64,000 nucleotides of DNA, taken from positions 3,696,001 to 3,760,000 of the forward strand of contig NZ_CP015124.1 in assembly GCF_001678945.1 (NCBI RefSeq), written 5' to 3'. The position numbers were made by a program, and so were the translations under genes. Shown here in pieces: positions 54,888-63,204 of this stretch. Position 1 is the stretch's first letter; each line of letters begins with the position of its first letter. The stretch comes from Phaeobacter gallaeciensis. Its GTDB lineage: Bacteria; Pseudomonadota; Alphaproteobacteria; Rhodobacterales; Rhodobacteraceae. The notes under the pieces are model-generated. The model was not told the origin of the DNA, searched no databases, and worked only from the letters and a program-made list of their open reading frames with translations.

Positions 54888-56018
54888 ATGTCAGAGCTTT
54901 TCAAGTTTGAACTGAAAGCAACGGACGGAAAAGCGCGCACCGGTGTGATCGAGACGCCGCGCGGTGACATTCGCACGCCTGCCTTCATGCCCGTTGGCAC
55001 TGCGGCGACGGTCAAGGCGATGATGCCGGAAAGCGTGCGCGCCACCGGGGCTGACATCCTGCTGGGCAATACCTACCACCTGATGCTGCGTCCAACGGCT
55101 GAGCGGATCGACCGGCTGGGTGGCCTTCACAAGTTCATGAACTGGCAGCGTCCGATCCTGACCGACTCGGGCGGGTTTCAGGTGATGTCGCTGGCGGGCC
55201 TTCGCAAGCTGACCGAGAAGGGCGTGACCTTCAAAAGCCATATCGACGGCTCCCGGCACGAGCTGACGCCAGAGCGCTCGATGGAGATCCAGCGGCTCTT
55301 GGGCAGCGATATCGTGATGTGTTTCGACGAATGCCCGGCGTTGCCTGCGGACCGCGACCGCATTGCCGAGTCGATGCGCCTGTCGATGCGCTGGGCCGAG
55401 CGCTCCAAGGACGCATTTGGCGACCGGCCCGGCCACGCCCTGTTCGGGATCATGCAGGGCGGGCTGGAGCAGGACCTGCGCGAGGAAAGCGCCAAGGCGC
55501 TGACCGACATTGGCTTTGATGGCTACGCGGTGGGTGGCCTTGCGGTGGGCGAGGGGCAGGAGGCGATGTTCGGCTGCCTTGACTACGCGCCGGACATGCT
55601 GCCGCAGGACAAGCCGCGCTACCTGATGGGCGTTGGCAAGCCCGACGATATTGTCGGCGCCGTGGCGCGCGGCATCGACATGATGGATTGCGTTCTGCCG
55701 TCACGATCCGGCCGGACCGGACAGGTCTTTACCCGCCGGGGGGTGGTCAACATCAAGAACGCGCGGCACGCGGATGATCCGCGTCCGCTGGATGAAGAGT
55801 GCAGCTGCCCGGCCTGCTCGAACTACTGCCGCGCTTACCTACACCATGTGTTCCGCGCCAACGAGATGATTTCGGGCATGCTGCTGACCTGGCACAACCT
55901 GCATTACTTTCAGGAGATCATGCAGGGCATGCGCGATGCGATTGCGGCGGGGACGTTCGGGGCTTGGCAAAAGGACTTCCACGACACCCGCGCTGAAGGT
56001 GATATCGAGCCGGTGTAA
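54888..56018 (+). CDS. tgt: tRNA-guanine transglycosylase
   Basis: The enzyme exchanges guanine 34 for preQ1 in GUN-anticodon tRNAs on the way to queuosine. The 376-residue TIM barrel has [16 protein letters not shown] with the catalytic-base Asp near residue 89, the GGLAVGE substrate loop near residue 215, and [13 protein letters not shown] near residue 270. The zinc site is [16 protein letters not shown] near residue 304. The ATG at 54888 follows AGGAAG; an ATG nine codons upstream (54861) has no ribosome-binding site. Confidence 0.96.
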   Translation: MSELFKFELKATDGKARTGVIETPRGDIRTPAFMPVGTAATVKAMMPESVRATGADILLGNTYHLMLRPTAERIDRLGGLHKFMNWQRPILTDSGGFQVMSLAGLRKLTEKGVTFKSHIDGSRHELTPERSMEIQRLLGSDIVMCFDECPALPADRDRIAESMRLSMRWAERSKDAFGDRPGHALFGIMQGGLEQDLREESAKALTDIGFDGYAVGGLAVGEGQEAMFGCLDYAPDMLPQDKPRYLMGVGKPDDIVGAVARGIDMMDCVLPSRSGRTGQVFTRRGVVNIKNARHADDPRPLDEECSCPACSNYCRAYLHHVFRANEMISGMLLTWHNLHYFQEIMQGMRDAIAAGTFGAWQKDFHDTRAEGDIEPV

Positions 56019-56163
56019 TCGGGGGATATAAGACCGCTGACCACCCTTTTTCGGGTAAGAGGCGGGGGCTGATTGCCCTGTAGTTGCGTGGTGACCGGTT
56101 ATGCGTTGTTCACCAGTTGTGAAGACCTTTTTGCTAGTTTCCCGCCAAAAGGGGAGAATGGTG

Positions 56164-56823
56164 ATGAGGTGGTATCTCGCGCTGGCTTTTGCGGCCTTGA
56201 TGGGCGGCTCGATGGCAGCTCAGGCGCAGGTGACACAGGATAACACCACGCCAGGATCGCTGGCAGAGGCATCAAGTTTCTTCAAGGCGCCGCGCCTTAA
56301 CGGTTGCAGCATTCCGCTAGAGGATCTGGTCAAAGGTGGCTCTGCCGGGCTGCGCGGCCAGTGGATCGTTCAAAAAGGCCCGGGAGAGATGTCGACGGCT
56401 GTGGGTGGGCGCATCGAGATGGTACCGCTGCCACAACGCAGCGGCGATACCCTGTCGCTGCGGTTTCGCAATGGCAGGCTGGTGGCGGATTCGCCGGTGC
56501 TGGGGCTTATTGGGATCTCTGTACAGGACCGGGGCCCACTAAAGCCCGGCACTGGGCTGCGCGCCGAAAGCGTCGGCCGCGGCGATCTGCCGGATGATGC
56601 CGAGGTGTTCCTGGATGAGGTGTCTCTGGGGCCGCTGCCCTGCGGCGCCGATCAGTTGATCAGGCTGACCCTGCTGGCCGAGCGTCCAACCGGTACCGGA
56701 GAGGTCTTGCGGCAGGAGGTGCGCCTGTTCCTGATCGATGAAACACGGATGAGCGGAACCTATATTGAAACCGGGCCGGGCGGGCGGATGGAGCGGGGAT
56801 TCATCACCCTGATGCGACGCTGA
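56164..56823 (+). CDS. Secreted protein of unknown function
   Basis: The 219-residue protein begins MRWYLALAFAALMGGSMAAQAQ, a clear Sec signal peptide with cleavage near AQA-QV. The mature part is rich in predicted beta strands (GLRGQWIVQKGPGEMSTAVGGRIEMVPL; LSLRFRNGRLVADSPVLGLIGISV; EVRLFLIDETRMSGTYIETG). It has two Cys that could pair. I do not recognise a family. It is probably periplasmic. AGGGGAG lies eight bases before the ATG at 56164; GTG 56161 and ATG 56158 are alternative starts. It lies alone between tgt and lon. Confidence 0.7.
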   Translation: MRWYLALAFAALMGGSMAAQAQVTQDNTTPGSLAEASSFFKAPRLNGCSIPLEDLVKGGSAGLRGQWIVQKGPGEMSTAVGGRIEMVPLPQRSGDTLSLRFRNGRLVADSPVLGLIGISVQDRGPLKPGTGLRAESVGRGDLPDDAEVFLDEVSLGPLPCGADQLIRLTLLAERPTGTGEVLRQEVRLFLIDETRMSGTYIETGPGGRMERGFITLMRR

Positions 56824-57057
56824 ATTGACCCGCATGGCCCAAACCGGGGGCAGCTCGCAGCCCCCTTCACCATTTGCTCACCCTTCCTGCATTTGCGCCC
56901 TTGTGGTCGCCGCCCTGCAGGGGCAATGTGAGCGCAAAGATTGAGGCGCTGCGGTTGAAATACATGCTGAACCGCACCAGATAACAGATCAAAGAGGAGA
57001 CGCCTGCGGCTGCCGCTACCTGGGGCCTGGACGTCTTGCCAAAGAAAAGGACCGAGT

Positions 57058-59469
57058 ATGCAAGAGCCACTCAATTCTTCCTATCCCGTGCTGCCGCTGC
57101 GTGACATCGTGGTGTTCCCGCACATGATCGTGCCGCTGTTTGTCGGCCGGGAGAAATCGGTACGCGCCCTGGAAGAGGTGATGGCCGATGACAAACAGAT
57201 CCTGCTGTCCAGCCAGATCGACCCCTCAGAGGACGATCCGGAAAGCGATGGCATCTACCGCGTCGGCGTGCTGGCCAATGTGCTGCAGCTGCTGAAGCTG
57301 CCCGATGGCACCGTCAAGGTGCTGGTCGAGGGCCAGACCCGCGTCAAGATCACCGATTTCCTCGAAAACGACAGCTATTTCGAAGCCCGCGCCGAACTGC
57401 TGAACCAGATGCCCGGCGACGTCACCACCACCGAGGCGCTGGTGCGCACCGTTGGTGATGAGTTCGAACGCTACGCAAAAGTGCGCAAGAATATCCCCGA
57501 AGAGGCGCTGAGCGCCGTGGGCGAGACCACCGAGCCTGCGAAGCTGGCGGACCTTGTTGCCGGTCACCTCGGCATCGAGGTGGACCGCAAGCAGGAGTTG
57601 CTCGAGACCCTCTCGGTCAGCGAACGTCTGGAAAAGGTCTATGGCCTGATGCAGGGCGAAATGTCTGTCCTGCAGGTCGAGAAGAAGATCAAGACCCGCG
57701 TCAAATCCCAGATGGAGAAGACCCAGCGCGAGTACTATCTGAATGAGCAGATGAAGGCCATTCAGAAGGAGCTGGGCGATGGCGAAGAAGGTTCGGGCGA
57801 AGTGGCCGAGCTGGAAGAGAAAATCGCCGAGACCAAGCTGTCCAAGGAAGCCCGCGAAAAGGCCGATGCCGAGCTGAAGAAGCTCAAGAACATGTCGCCC
57901 ATGTCGGCCGAAGCCACCGTTGTGCGCAACTATCTGGACTGGATGCTGTCGATCCCGTGGGGCACCAAATCCCGCGTGAAGAAAGACCTGAACCGCGCGC
58001 AGGATATCCTCGACAAGGACCACTACGGCCTTGAGAAGGTCAAGGAACGCATCGTCGAATATCTGGCGGTGCAGCAACGCTCGGCCAAGCTGAAGGGGCC
58101 GATCCTGTGCCTTGTTGGCCCTCCGGGTGTGGGTAAGACCTCGCTTGGCAAATCGGTTGCCAAGGCGACGGGACGCGAGTTCATCCGCATCAGCCTTGGC
58201 GGCGTGCGCGACGAGTCCGAGATCCGCGGTCACCGCCGGACCTATATCGGCTCGATGCCCGGTAAGATCATCCAGGCGCTGAAGAAGGCGAAAACCACTA
58301 ATCCTCTGATCCTGCTCGACGAGATCGACAAGATGGGCCAGGATTTCCGGGGCGACCCGGCCTCGGCGATGCTGGAAGTGCTTGATCCGGAACAGAATTC
58401 CACCTTTGTGGACCACTACTTGGAGGTGGAATACGACCTCTCGAACGTGATGTTCCTGACCACGTCCAACAGCTACAACATGCCGGGTCCGCTTCTGGAC
58501 CGGATGGAGATCATTCCGCTGTCGGGCTACACCGAGGACGAAAAGCGCGAAATCGCCAAGCAGCACCTCGTGTCCAAGCAGGTGAAGAACCACGGCCTCA
58601 AGGCCAAGGAATTCGAACTGACGGATGAGGCGCTGACCGACATCATCCGCACCTACACCCGCGAGGCGGGCGTGCGGAACCTGGAGCGTGAAATCGCAAA
58701 GGTGGCGCGGAAATCGCTGACCAAGATCGTCAAGAAGGAAGCCGAGAGCGTCAAGGTCACCCATGACAACCTCGACGAGTTCCTGGGCGTGCCGAAATAC
58801 CGCTTTGGTCTTGCTGAAAAGGAAGATCAGGTCGGTGTCGTGACCGGTCTGGCCTATACCTCGGTGGGTGGTGAGCTTCTCTCCATCGAGGCGCTGCGCC
58901 TGCCGGGCAAGGGTCGCATGAAGACCACCGGTAAGCTGGGCGACGTGATGAAGGAGTCGATCGAGGCTGCTTCCAGCTATGTACGCTCGGTTGCGCCGCA
59001 CCTGGGGATCAAGCCGCCCAAGTTCGACAAGTGGGACATCCACGTGCACGTGCCCGAAGGTGCCACGCCCAAGGACGGCCCGTCGGCGGGTCTGGCCATG
59101 GTGACCTCCATCGTGTCGGTGCTGACCGGGATCCCGGTGCGCAAGGACATCGCCATGACCGGCGAAGTCACTCTGCGTGGCAATGCGCTGGCCATCGGCG
59201 GGCTCAAGGAAAAACTGCTGGCAGCCCTGCGCGGTGGCATCAAGACGGTGCTGATCCCCGAGGAAAACGCCAAGGATCTGCCGGATATTCCCGACAACGT
59301 GAAGGAAGGTCTGGAGATCATCACGGTGAGCCACGTGTCCGAAGTGCTGAAACACGCACTGGTGGGCAGCCCTGAGCCGATCGAATGGGACGAGGAGGCC
59401 GAAGAGGCCGCCGCTGCCCAGGCCGCGCTGGAGGCGAAATCCGCATCGGCAGCCCCGACCGCGCACTAA
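57058..59469 (+). CDS. lon: ATP-dependent protease Lon
   Basis: This cytoplasmic AAA+ protease degrades damaged and regulatory proteins. The 803-residue protein has an N-terminal substrate-binding domain ([26 protein letters not shown]), a long coiled coil near 190-260, Walker [17 protein letters not shown] near 355 and Walker [14 protein letters not shown] near 420. The C-terminal protease domain has the Ser of [10 protein letters not shown] and the Lys of [22 protein letters not shown] lies before the ATG. It is monocistronic with a strong terminator. Confidence 0.97.
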   Translation: MQEPLNSSYPVLPLRDIVVFPHMIVPLFVGREKSVRALEEVMADDKQILLSSQIDPSEDDPESDGIYRVGVLANVLQLLKLPDGTVKVLVEGQTRVKITDFLENDSYFEARAELLNQMPGDVTTTEALVRTVGDEFERYAKVRKNIPEEALSAVGETTEPAKLADLVAGHLGIEVDRKQELLETLSVSERLEKVYGLMQGEMSVLQVEKKIKTRVKSQMEKTQREYYLNEQMKAIQKELGDGEEGSGEVAELEEKIAETKLSKEAREKADAELKKLKNMSPMSAEATVVRNYLDWMLSIPWGTKSRVKKDLNRAQDILDKDHYGLEKVKERIVEYLAVQQRSAKLKGPILCLVGPPGVGKTSLGKSVAKATGREFIRISLGGVRDESEIRGHRRTYIGSMPGKIIQALKKAKTTNPLILLDEIDKMGQDFRGDPASAMLEVLDPEQNSTFVDHYLEVEYDLSNVMFLTTSNSYNMPGPLLDRMEIIPLSGYTEDEKREIAKQHLVSKQVKNHGLKAKEFELTDEALTDIIRTYTREAGVRNLEREIAKVARKSLTKIVKKEAESVKVTHDNLDEFLGVPKYRFGLAEKEDQVGVVTGLAYTSVGGELLSIEALRLPGKGRMKTTGKLGDVMKESIEAASSYVRSVAPHLGIKPPKFDKWDIHVHVPEGATPKDGPSAGLAMVTSIVSVLTGIPVRKDIAMTGEVTLRGNALAIGGLKEKLLAALRGGIKTVLIPEENAKDLPDIPDNVKEGLEIITVSHVSEVLKHALVGSPEPIEWDEEAEEAAAAQAALEAKSASAAPTAH

Positions 59470-59491
59470 GTGCCGGTAGCAGTAAGGCAGG

Positions 59492-59519
59492 AAAGGCGGC
59501 CCGCTTGGGCCGCCTTTTT
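59492..59519. terminator. Strong terminator between lon and the GNAT gene
   Basis: AAAGGCGGCCC-GCTT-GGGCCGCCTTT is a perfect 11-pair stem followed on the plus strand by TTCTTTTTTT. The minus strand also ends in TTTCC, so it may serve both convergent units. Confidence 0.9.
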
Positions 59520-59536
59520 CTTTTTTTGCTCGATAC

Positions 59537-60076
59537 CTACCAATACTCCGGCTTTCGGAAGGGCGCGGCGCAGGAGGCAGGGCCGACCAGCGGTGCGAAG
59601 GCTCCGCCAGTCAGCGATTGGCCCAGCCAGCCATGCGGGTAGGAAAGGGGCATGGGCGCAGCGGCCTCCTGTTCGGTGATCTGCCTGAACCCGACCTTGG
59701 CGTAGAAATTGACATCGCCATAGGTCAGGATGATATCAACACCATCCCTTTTCAGCTGGCTGAGGCCATGGCGCAGAAGCGCCTGACCAGTGCCCTTGCC
59801 CTGCTGATCCGGCGCAACCGCTACCGGCGACAACAGAAAGACCACCCGGTCGTCCTGATCATAGCGCATCCGCGTGAACAGGATGCTGGCAACCACCGCG
59901 CCGCCCTCTAGCACGGAGAAGACAAACAAATCCTCCTCTTCCACCGTGGTGAGGAGGGCGCGCACCAGCGCAGCGATGGTTTGCCCTTCGTCGGCGCCTT
60001 CCGACGCGGTGAAGGAGGCGGCGAACAGGTCGGTGATCTCTGCTGTTCGCCCCTTGTGGCCTGACACAAATTCCAT
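59537..60076 (-). CDS. GNAT N-acetyltransferase (YjhQ-like, possible antitoxin)
   Basis: The 179-residue GNAT protein has VVFLLSPVAVAPDQQGKGTGQALLRHGLSQLKRDGVDIILTYGD, where the acetyl-CoA pyrophosphate loop is Q-x-x-G-x-G (QQGKGTG) near residue 98. FYAKVGFRQI is the usual late motif. The ATG at 60076 has GGAG six bases upstream; an ATG at 60097 has none. It follows a YjhX-like gene by 25 bases. In E. coli YjhQ, a GNAT protein, is the antitoxin of YjhX (TopAI), so this gene may be the counterpart. Confidence 0.82.
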   Translation of the reverse strand: MEFVSGHKGRTAEITDLFAASFTASEGADEGQTIAALVRALLTTVEEEDLFVFSVLEGGAVVASILFTRMRYDQDDRVVFLLSPVAVAPDQQGKGTGQALLRHGLSQLKRDGVDIILTYGDVNFYAKVGFRQITEQEAAAPMPLSYPHGWLGQSLTGGAFAPLVGPASCAAPFRKPEYW

Positions 60077-60101
60077 GGTCTGCTCCTTTGATGTCATGAT
60101 G

Positions 60102-60359
60102 TTATCGTTGGTTCAGCTGCGCGCGTACGGCTTTGATCCCCAGTCGCGAGGCGCGATAGGGTTTGCCGTCGCGCGATTGGATGAAACGGCGTTTGTGCAG
60201 GCGCTGAAAGACGCCAAGGGTGCAGTCCGACAGAACGTTGCCCTCGCGCGTATAGCAGATGATGCTGCGGATCTTGCCGTTTTCACTGCGTTCATGATGG
60301 ATGCTGCCGCCAAGGGCGAGCTCGTGCAACACGCGTTGCTCGTGTTTTGAGATATTCAA
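60102..60359 (-). CDS. YjhX (TopAI)-family protein, possible toxin
   Basis: The 85-residue protein reads (M)NISKHEQRVLHELALGGSI ... REGNVLSDCTLGVFQRLHKRRFIQSRDGKPYRASRLGIKAVRAQL, a match over the full length to the YjhX/UPF0386 family. E. coli YjhX binds topoisomerase I and blocks growth. The start is TTG at 60359; the only ATG in frame (60503) would add 48 unrelated residues. The ribosome-binding site is weak, which could keep expression low. The GNAT gene downstream completes a toxin-antitoxin-like pair. Confidence 0.8.
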   Translation of the reverse strand: MNISKHEQRVLHELALGGSIHHERSENGKIRSIICYTREGNVLSDCTLGVFQRLHKRRFIQSRDGKPYRASRLGIKAVRAQLNQR

Positions 60360-60616
60360 CGGAAGTCTCGATTTTATGAGAGTGCAAGAAAAGAGGTCAC
60401 TCAGCCGAAGTCGCGAGTGTCCTTGTTGTGTCCTGCGTTCCCGATGTTCTGCGCCGGGAACGGGCTTATGCCCGGGTCTCTTCCATAAAATCTCCAAATG
60501 CATGAGGCGTCAGCCCCATGTCTTCTGCCCTAGATAGGGAGGCAAACCCGCGCTGACAAGCGGCAGCGCCAAATGGCAGCTGCCGCTGTTGCATCTCTGT
60601 AATCGTTGGGGTGGGC
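60360..60616. promoter_or_regulatory. Upstream region of the YjhX-like gene
   Basis: These 257 bases show no gene. They should hold the promoter of the YjhX/GNAT pair. A GCGCTG...CAGCGC hairpin about 50 bases past the leucine-dehydrogenase stop (around 60555-60575) may end that gene's transcript. Confidence 0.4.
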
Positions 60617-61669
60617 TTAAGCCGCTGCGGCCTGCGCCATCTTCGCCCGCACGGTGGCAATGGCCACGGCATCCGGGCTGATGTCCTGCTGACGCGCCTG
60701 GTTGAGCACCTCGGCCATGGTCGCTTCCAGCGCAGCAAGTTTCTTGGCCACATAGGCCTCGCGATCCGCGATTTTCAGGATCTCGGTCGCTACGTTGATG
60801 ATGCCGCCGCCATTGGCGATGAAATCGGGCGCATAAAGGATGCCGCGTTCATGCAGGGCCTGACCGTCCTCGGGGTTGGCGAGTTGATTGTTGGCACCGC
60901 CTGCGACGATCCCGACCTGCAACAGGGGGATGGTCTCGGCATTGAGGATGCCGCCAATGGCACAGGGGGCAAAGATATCCGCCTGCGCGGTGCAGATCTT
61001 GTTGATGGCAACCGGGCGGGCGCCAAATTCCGCGACCGCGCGTTCGATGCGCTGGGGATCGACATCCGTGACGATCAGACCGGCGCCCGCGTCATTCAGG
61101 AACTGGCACAGGTACCAGCCTACATGACCCAGCCCCTGCACCGCCACCGTGACGCCCTGCAGATCGGCGCTGCCGACCTTGTGCGCCCGGGCGGTGCGGA
61201 TGGCGTTGAAGATGCTGCGCGCGGTGATGGGGGAGGGATCGCCGCTGGCATACTCCCCATCGGCAAGCCCGGCGACATAGGGCGTTTCATCGGCCAGCAG
61301 CGCCATGTCGGCAGGGCTCATGCCCATATCCTCGGCGGTGATGTAGCGGCCGTTCAGGCTGTCGATTGCCCGGCCAAAGGCGCGCAGCATCTCTGGCGTC
61401 TTGCTTGTTGTCGGGTCGCCGATGATCACCGCCTTGCCGCCGCCCAGCGGCAGGCCCGCCGCGGCGTTCTTGTAGGTCATGCCCTCGCTCAGCCGCCGAA
61501 CATCCTCCAGCGCCTCATCCGCAGTGGCATAGGGGCGCATCCGCAGCCCGCCAGCGGCCGGTCCGGCCTCGGTTGAATGGATGGCGATGAAGCCGGTCAG
61601 ACCGACGGCGGGATCGTCGACACGGTAGATCTCTTCGTGACCGGGAGAGGCGATTTTGGTGAGGGTCAT
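60617..61669 (-). CDS. Leucine dehydrogenase-type Glu/Leu/Phe/Val dehydrogenase
   Basis: This 350-residue NAD-dependent amino-acid dehydrogenase has GPAAGGLRMRPYATADEALEDVRRLSEGMTYKNAAAGLPLGGGKAVI, with the substrate-binding GG and catalytic Lys (PLGGGKA) near residue 78. The Rossmann loop VAVQGLGHVGWYL is near residue 175, and GGANNQLA and IANGGGIINVA are late family motifs. It is of leucine/phenylalanine dehydrogenase size, shorter than glutamate dehydrogenases. It deaminates branched-chain or aromatic amino acids. The divergent Lrp gene is its likely regulator. Confidence 0.9.
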   Translation of the reverse strand: MTLTKIASPGHEEIYRVDDPAVGLTGFIAIHSTEAGPAAGGLRMRPYATADEALEDVRRLSEGMTYKNAAAGLPLGGGKAVIIGDPTTSKTPEMLRAFGRAIDSLNGRYITAEDMGMSPADMALLADETPYVAGLADGEYASGDPSPITARSIFNAIRTARAHKVGSADLQGVTVAVQGLGHVGWYLCQFLNDAGAGLIVTDVDPQRIERAVAEFGARPVAINKICTAQADIFAPCAIGGILNAETIPLLQVGIVAGGANNQLANPEDGQALHERGILYAPDFIANGGGIINVATEILKIADREAYVAKKLAALEATMAEVLNQARQQDISPDAVAIATVRAKMAQAAAA

Positions 61670-61801
61670 ACTGACAGGCTCCTGAACTAAGAGACCCAGA
61701 ATACCGGGTATGGGCTTCGGGAATTTTCCAAAGATGCCCTCAGGAGTGGTTGGTTTTGGAGTAATTTGCTAACATAGCGCCAAGTAATGGAGGAAATCAC
61801 T

Positions 61802-62263
61802 ATGGACGCCATAGATCGCAGGATTGTCACCGCGCTGCAGCGGGACGGTCGCATGAAACTGGCGCAGCTCTCAGAAGAGGTCGGCCTGTCGCCCACCCCC
61901 TGCGCCCGGCGGGTGTCGATGCTGGAAGAAGCCGGGATCATCACCGGCTATTCCGCGCGGGTCGATCAGGCCAAGGTCGGGCTGGCCGTCACCATTTTTG
62001 TCGCTGTTGAGCTGGAGCGCCAGTCGAAGGACGCGCTGCAGGCCTTTGAAAATGCCGTGCGCCAGTTCGATCAAGTGATGGAGTGCTACCTGATGACAGG
62101 CAGTCGCGATATCCTGCTGCGGGTGGTGGCGCAGGATCTGACGGATTTCGACCGCTTTCTGGAAGAGCAGTTGATGCGGGTGCCGGGGATCCGCAATACG
62201 CGGTCCAGCTTCACCCTGCGCACCATGATCCGCCGCGATGTGTTGCCCGGCGGACCTGGCTGA
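61802..62263 (+). CDS. Lrp/AsnC family transcriptional regulator (amino-acid dehydrogenase neighbour)
   Basis: The 153-residue protein has a winged helix (DAIDRRIVTALQRDGRMKLAQLSEEVGLSPTPCARRVSMLEEAGIITGYSARVD) and a RAM domain (VMECYLMTGSRDILLRVVAQDLTDFDRFL). The ATG at 61802 has GGAGG nine bases upstream. The ATG at 61787 would place that site inside the coding sequence. It is divergent from the leucine-dehydrogenase-type gene across a 132-base shared promoter region, the layout of a locally acting, amino-acid-responsive Lrp. Confidence 0.92.
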   Translation: MDAIDRRIVTALQRDGRMKLAQLSEEVGLSPTPCARRVSMLEEAGIITGYSARVDQAKVGLAVTIFVAVELERQSKDALQAFENAVRQFDQVMECYLMTGSRDILLRVVAQDLTDFDRFLEEQLMRVPGIRNTRSSFTLRTMIRRDVLPGGPG

Positions 62264-62340
62264 GGCGGCCAGTGCAGGAGGGATGTGAAAAGAGGAAGCC
62301 GAAAAAGAAGCAGACTGGTGAAAATCTTCATATCCCCCTC

Positions 62341-62369
62341 TTGCAGAGTGGTGATCCTGACGGTAATAC
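62341..62369 (+). promoter_or_regulatory. Sigma-70 promoter of tRNA-Val
   Basis: TTGCAG (62341-62346) and TAATAC (62364-62369) are separated by 17 bases, close to consensus. The start of transcription would fall about 4 bases before the mature tRNA. Confidence 0.75.
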
Positions 62370-62379
62370 CCGATCCCAC

Positions 62380-62454
62380 GGGTGATTAGCTCAGTGGTAG
62401 AGCGCTTCGTTCACATCGAAGATGTCAGGAGTTCAAATCTCTTATCACCCACCA
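62380..62454 (+). tRNA. tRNA-Val(CAC)
   Basis: The complete cloverleaf is 75 bases including encoded CCA. The acceptor GGGTGAT/ATCACCC pairs fully; the D stem is GCTC/GAGC with AGTGGTA loop. The anticodon stem CTTCG/CGAAG encloses TTCACAT, so the anticodon is CAC (62412-62414), reading GUG valine codons. The T stem AGGAG/CTCTT encloses TTCAAAT. The discriminator base is A. Confidence 0.95.
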
Positions 62455-62520
62455 TTCCCTCTTTTATAATTTACTCGTTTGAGTGTTAGCGCGCGCAGGG
62501 AACTCCGATCTTAGTCTCGG

Positions 62521-63204
62521 TTATAGGCTTAATATCGACCGTAATCGCTCTATGGAGACCTCGTTCGCGGGTTTGTCCAGAACCACCGTTCCGGCGTCGA
62601 GGCCGAGATACCAATCGGAAATACCGGTCAGAAAGCTGAGGTTCTGTTCGCACAACAGAATACCGGCTCCGGCTTTCGCACGGTCCATCAGGCACTCCGC
62701 CATATGGGCGATGTTTTCCGGCTGAACGCCCTCGGAGGGTTCATCAAGGACAATCACCTTTGTGTCCTCGATCATAGCGCGGACAAAGGCCAGGATTTTA
62801 CGCTCACCGCCGGACATGGTGCCTGCGGGCTGGTCCAGCCGTTCTGCCAGCCTTGGGAAGCGGTCGAAATACCTCTCTGGTCCCTCCCGGTTGCTGCCGA
62901 GGGTCAGGTTCTCCCTGACCGTCAGATCGTCGAACACCATCGATGTCTGGGGCATGTAACCGATGCCGCGTTTGCGCCGGGCATGCGAAGGACGTGAGGC
63001 GACAGAATGCCCTTCCAGCCGGATATCACCAGCCCCCGTAATCAGGCTGCCCTGCACAAGTCGTGCAAGGGTGGTCTTGCCGACACCGTTCCGGCCAAAG
63101 ACGCCCAGAACACTGCCTGCTTCGATCCGGGCCGAGACGTTGAACAGAACATGGGTGTCCCGGTAGCCGCCGGTCAGATTGTCGATTTCCAGAAGCGAGG
63201 TCAT
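62521..63204 (-). CDS. livF: ABC transporter ATP-binding protein, LivF type
   Basis: This 227-residue ABC ATPase is of the branched-chain amino acid/urea uptake class. It has Walker A GRNGVGKTTLARL at about residues 37-49, the Q-loop GIGYMPQTSMVFDDLTVRENL, signature MSGGERKILAFVRAM near 133, and Walker B VIVLDEPSEGVQP. The C-terminal SDWYLGLDAGTVV matches LivF-like proteins. It overlaps the LivG-like gene by four bases. The substrate of the transporter cannot be told without the binding protein, which lies outside. Confidence 0.88.
   Translation of the reverse strand: MTSLLEIDNLTGGYRDTHVLFNVSARIEAGSVLGVFGRNGVGKTTLARLVQGSLITGAGDIRLEGHSVASRPSHARRKRGIGYMPQTSMVFDDLTVRENLTLGSNREGPERYFDRFPRLAERLDQPAGTMSGGERKILAFVRAMIEDTKVIVLDEPSEGVQPENIAHMAECLMDRAKAGAGILLCEQNLSFLTGISDWYLGLDAGTVVLDKPANEVSIERLRSILSL

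Noticed and set aside
57226-59466. Minus-strand open frame of 746 codons opposite lon
   Set aside because: It lies entirely within lon, has biased low-information composition and no recognisable motif.
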